From Thaumasiovibrio sp043421945 (GTDB lineage Bacteria; Pseudomonadota; Gammaproteobacteria; Enterobacterales; Vibrionaceae): a stretch of 64,000 nucleotides of DNA. Below the pieces are notes generated by a model. The model saw nothing but the letters and a program-made list of their open reading frames with translations, was not told the DNA's origin and did not search any database. The stretch lies in the NCBI GenBank assembly GCA_043421945.1, contig JBHOGO010000012.1, positions 1-64,000 of the forward strand. Direction: 5' to 3'. Made by a program: the position numbers and the translations under genes. Positions 61,479-64,000 of the stretch are shown one piece after another (positions within the stretch are counted from its first letter, which is position 1; each line of letters opens with the position of its first letter).

Positions 61479-64000
61479 AGTAGAAGACTTGTCTAGGTAT
61501 GGCGTAATTGATAAATCTATAGATGATGAAAAGAAATATAATATTTTCAACAGGCCACCTAAAAGTTCTTTAGCACCTAGCATGGCTTTAGCAAAAAATG
61601 CATACCAAGAGACATCATGGGATGATGTAATGGGTAACCTTGCTAAATGGCTCATACGACATTTAAACAACCCTGATTTGATTCTATTCATGGTTAGACA
61701 GGGTGGTAGATTAGACCAGAGGATGAAGAGGCTAATCTCTTATGAAATTAAAGAGCAGGCTCAAAAAAGGAAGGAACGTAATAGTCAATACTTTGAACAG
61801 CTAAACCTAAACAGCCCTGATCGAATCGTATCAGATGAGATGAACGCTTTATGGTCAGTAGTACTAGCTGGTTATACTGAACCAAGTGAAGGTAATACCG
61901 ATTTATATAGTTGGGTTCAAGACTACAAACTGTTTGGTATTAATATAAGCTTAAAGAAAAGTATAAGAAGTATTTTATCCCCCAGAGTTACCTTTAAAAC
62001 CCCATTTAGATTCAATCAAAATGATAGAAAGCTAGGGATAAAAAGTCATATTAATTGGGATATAGAAGTTGCCTCATCGCTTACTCACTCCGCACTAGAA
62101 AATCTCAATGAGTCGGAGGCATGGCATGAAGAATCTCATGAACTGATTCAAGAGTTTACATTTATTTTAATAGAGTTAATGGAACTAAAGTCAACACTAG
62201 GTGATATTGATCATAAAACAGATTATTCATATATATCACGACCATCAATAAAAGAACATACACAAAACAATAACTATCATAACTGGACAGTACTTATTGA
62301 CCTAGTTAAAGATTCTTGGCTATCTCTTAATTATCATGATTCCACTATTGCTATAGATTTTGTAAATAAGTTTTGGAAGCAACCATATCCAATATTCAAA
62401 CGAATAGCATTTTTCTGTGCTAGTGAGTCTAAGGATGTACCAATAGAAACTATTATCACTTGGCTCAGTATAGATAGTGGCTACTGGCTTTGGAATGTTT
62501 CTACTCAGAGAGAAGTATTGCAGCTACTTAGGAATATCCATAAGAAAGCAAGCAATGAGCAGTATGAAGATATAATAAAACTAATTCTCTCTGGCCCCCA
62601 AAGAGACTGGTTTAAAGAAAACCTATCTAAAGATGATTTTGACAATTCATGTAGTCGAGCTATATGGCTGAGACTAGAAAAATTACAGCAAGACGGTGGG
62701 AAATTAAACCAGGAGGCTATAAATATGCAGGAGTTGATTTTAGCCTCAAATCCAAAATGGAAACTCTCTGATGATGATCGTGATGAATTTCCTTTCTGGA
62801 CAGGAACCGGTAATGAACCAAAATTCGTTATATCTAGCCCTAAAGACAAAGAAAGTTTAGTGGATTGGTTAAAAGAAGAGAAAGAAGACAACTTCTGGAC
62901 CGAGGACGATTGGTCTATTCGGTGCCAAGATGATTTTGAAATTGCATCCGAAGCATTGAAAGACCTTGCATTAGGTAACCAATGGTTGGTAGGACGTTGG
63001 CGCGAGGCTATTCAAATTTGGAGTGAAAGTGAGAAACTCAAAGAAAACGAAGATGTTGAGTTATTCTTATTTATTATGACTGCCCCTGATAATGTTTTAT
63101 TAGAACTTTCATGGCAGCTTACAACTTGGCTTAAGAAAATGCTGTCTAAAGGTGTTTTAAAAGATGAAGTGTATTTATCTTCATTTGATAAATTGGCACA
63201 TCTACCGTATGAAATAGATATTGATGATACTCGGGATCCAATTAATGCAGCAATTAACAACCCAGTTGGAATATTAGTAGAGTCTATATTTTCGTGGTGG
63301 TACTCAACAAGCCCGAAAGATGATGAAGGACTCACTAATGAATTTAAGTCAAGATTGGTGGAGGTTTGTAATTTAGATAATAAAAGACTCTATTTCGGAA
63401 GGGTAATTGTATGCGCTAACTTGCTTTCTCTCTTTAAAGTTGATCGTAAATGGGCTAAAGATACTGTTATACCTTGGCTCTCATGGGATGATGTACCTAA
63501 TTCTTCCATGGCATGGCAATCGTTACTATGGTCACCAAGACTACATAAAGGATTTATTCTCGAAATTAAAGATGATTTAATTGAAACTGCATACCATTAT
63601 GAATTACTTGAAAAGCTAGGTAAGCAATACGTAACCTTTATGACGTATCTATCTTTACAAGGATACTCCGAATTTAAAGTAGGTGACTTAGCTAATGTTT
63701 TCAATGAAATCCCAACTGAGTCGTTATATAGTGTAGCGACTGCTCTTAAAGACAGCTTATCAAGCTCAGGTGATAAAATTGATGAGTTTTGGCACCATAG
63801 GACAAAGCCTTTCTTAATGAAAATTTGGCCAAAACAAGCCAAGATTGATAATAACACTATTGGTCAGTTAAGCTTAATATGTATAGCCGCAAAACATAAC
63901 TTCCCTGAGGCATATAGCATTATCAAACATAATTTAAGCTATCTAGATGATGCGGAGTATGTTCTCAGACAGCTTTATAGTAGTGATTTGATAGAAACAA
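61479..64000 (+). pseudogene. SIR2-domain defence-type gene, 3' part, open to the window edge
   Basis: Directly after the IS and its target duplication the plus strand is open without a stop to base 64000, about 840 codons, in the frame of the SIR2 half (joined codons read EEIGLSVEDLSRYGVIDKS). The sequence is helical, acidic and rich in Trp (SWDDVMGNLAKWLIRHLNNP; WNVSTQREVLQLLRNIHKKA; FSWWYSTSPKDDEG). I see no Walker A motif, so it is not a STAND ATPase here. It corresponds to the long C-terminal region that senses phage in DSR-type proteins, but the subtype is open. An internal ATG at 61583 could start a remnant product. Confidence 0.85.

Noticed and set aside
1..64000. CRISPR arrays, tRNA and rRNA genes
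   Set aside because: No regularly spaced repeats with unique spacers and no tRNA or rRNA-like sequence were noticed on reading both strands; a dedicated scan was not run.

Overview
The window looks like part of a large F-type conjugative plasmid, or a plasmid-like integrative element, of a marine gammaproteobacterium, most likely Vibrio or a close relative. The grounds are a near-complete F-like transfer operon in canonical order, integron cassettes with Vibrio-type attC sites, a dif-like site matching Vibrio dif arms, filamentous-phage remnants, a GlyGly-CTERM serine protease and a polysaccharide lyase. No tRNA, rRNA, CRISPR array or obvious replication initiator gene was seen. A 100-N scaffold gap lies at 10541-10640.

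Layout. (1) 1-6300: debris and cargo, namely a cation-efflux/SPFH fusion protein abutting a ferric-reductase remnant, a radC-like gene with a deleted parB-like copy, an orphan polysaccharide lyase, and remnants of a porin, an iron alcohol dehydrogenase and IS66. (2) 6300-15240: plasmid maintenance and probable leading region with radC, a parB-like gene, kfrA with its own operator array, a secreted protease, ardC-type antirestriction, a small unknown gene and a lytic transglycosylase. A leader of about 0.4 kb plus the first 30 codons is shared by both radC copies and ardC. (3) 15438-29870: a 14.4 kb segment bounded by a 45-bp direct repeat, with two translationally coupled tyrosine recombinases just inside the left repeat. 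It is probably an integrated mobile element. It carries an unknown gene, a small outer-membrane-like protein, a PIN-like plus HEPN-like operon, filamentous-phage remnants with a dif-like site, two integron cassettes and an IS110/IS1111 element inserted at an attC. (4) 29940-30646: probable oriT with repeated TGTGATACA and GAACACA boxes and the RHH relaxosome gene. (5) 30680-56133: the transfer operon on the minus strand, transcribed traA-L-E-K-B-V-C-trbI-traW-U-trbC-traN-F-trbB-traH-G-(unknown)-traD-(lipoprotein)-traI. (6) 56134-64000: a winged-helix-like gene, then a large SIR2-domain gene cut by an IS66 element; its reading frame is restored exactly when the IS and one 8-bp duplication are removed.

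How the parts work together. The pilus and channel genes, coupling protein TraD and relaxase TraI move one strand from oriT. ArdC, the RadC-like proteins and the ParB-like protein are the kind of genes expressed early in a recipient. KfrA probably helps maintenance. The SIR2 gene and the PIN/HEPN pair look like phage or plasmid defence cargo. Everything functional here is inferred from motifs and order read by eye; no homology search was run.
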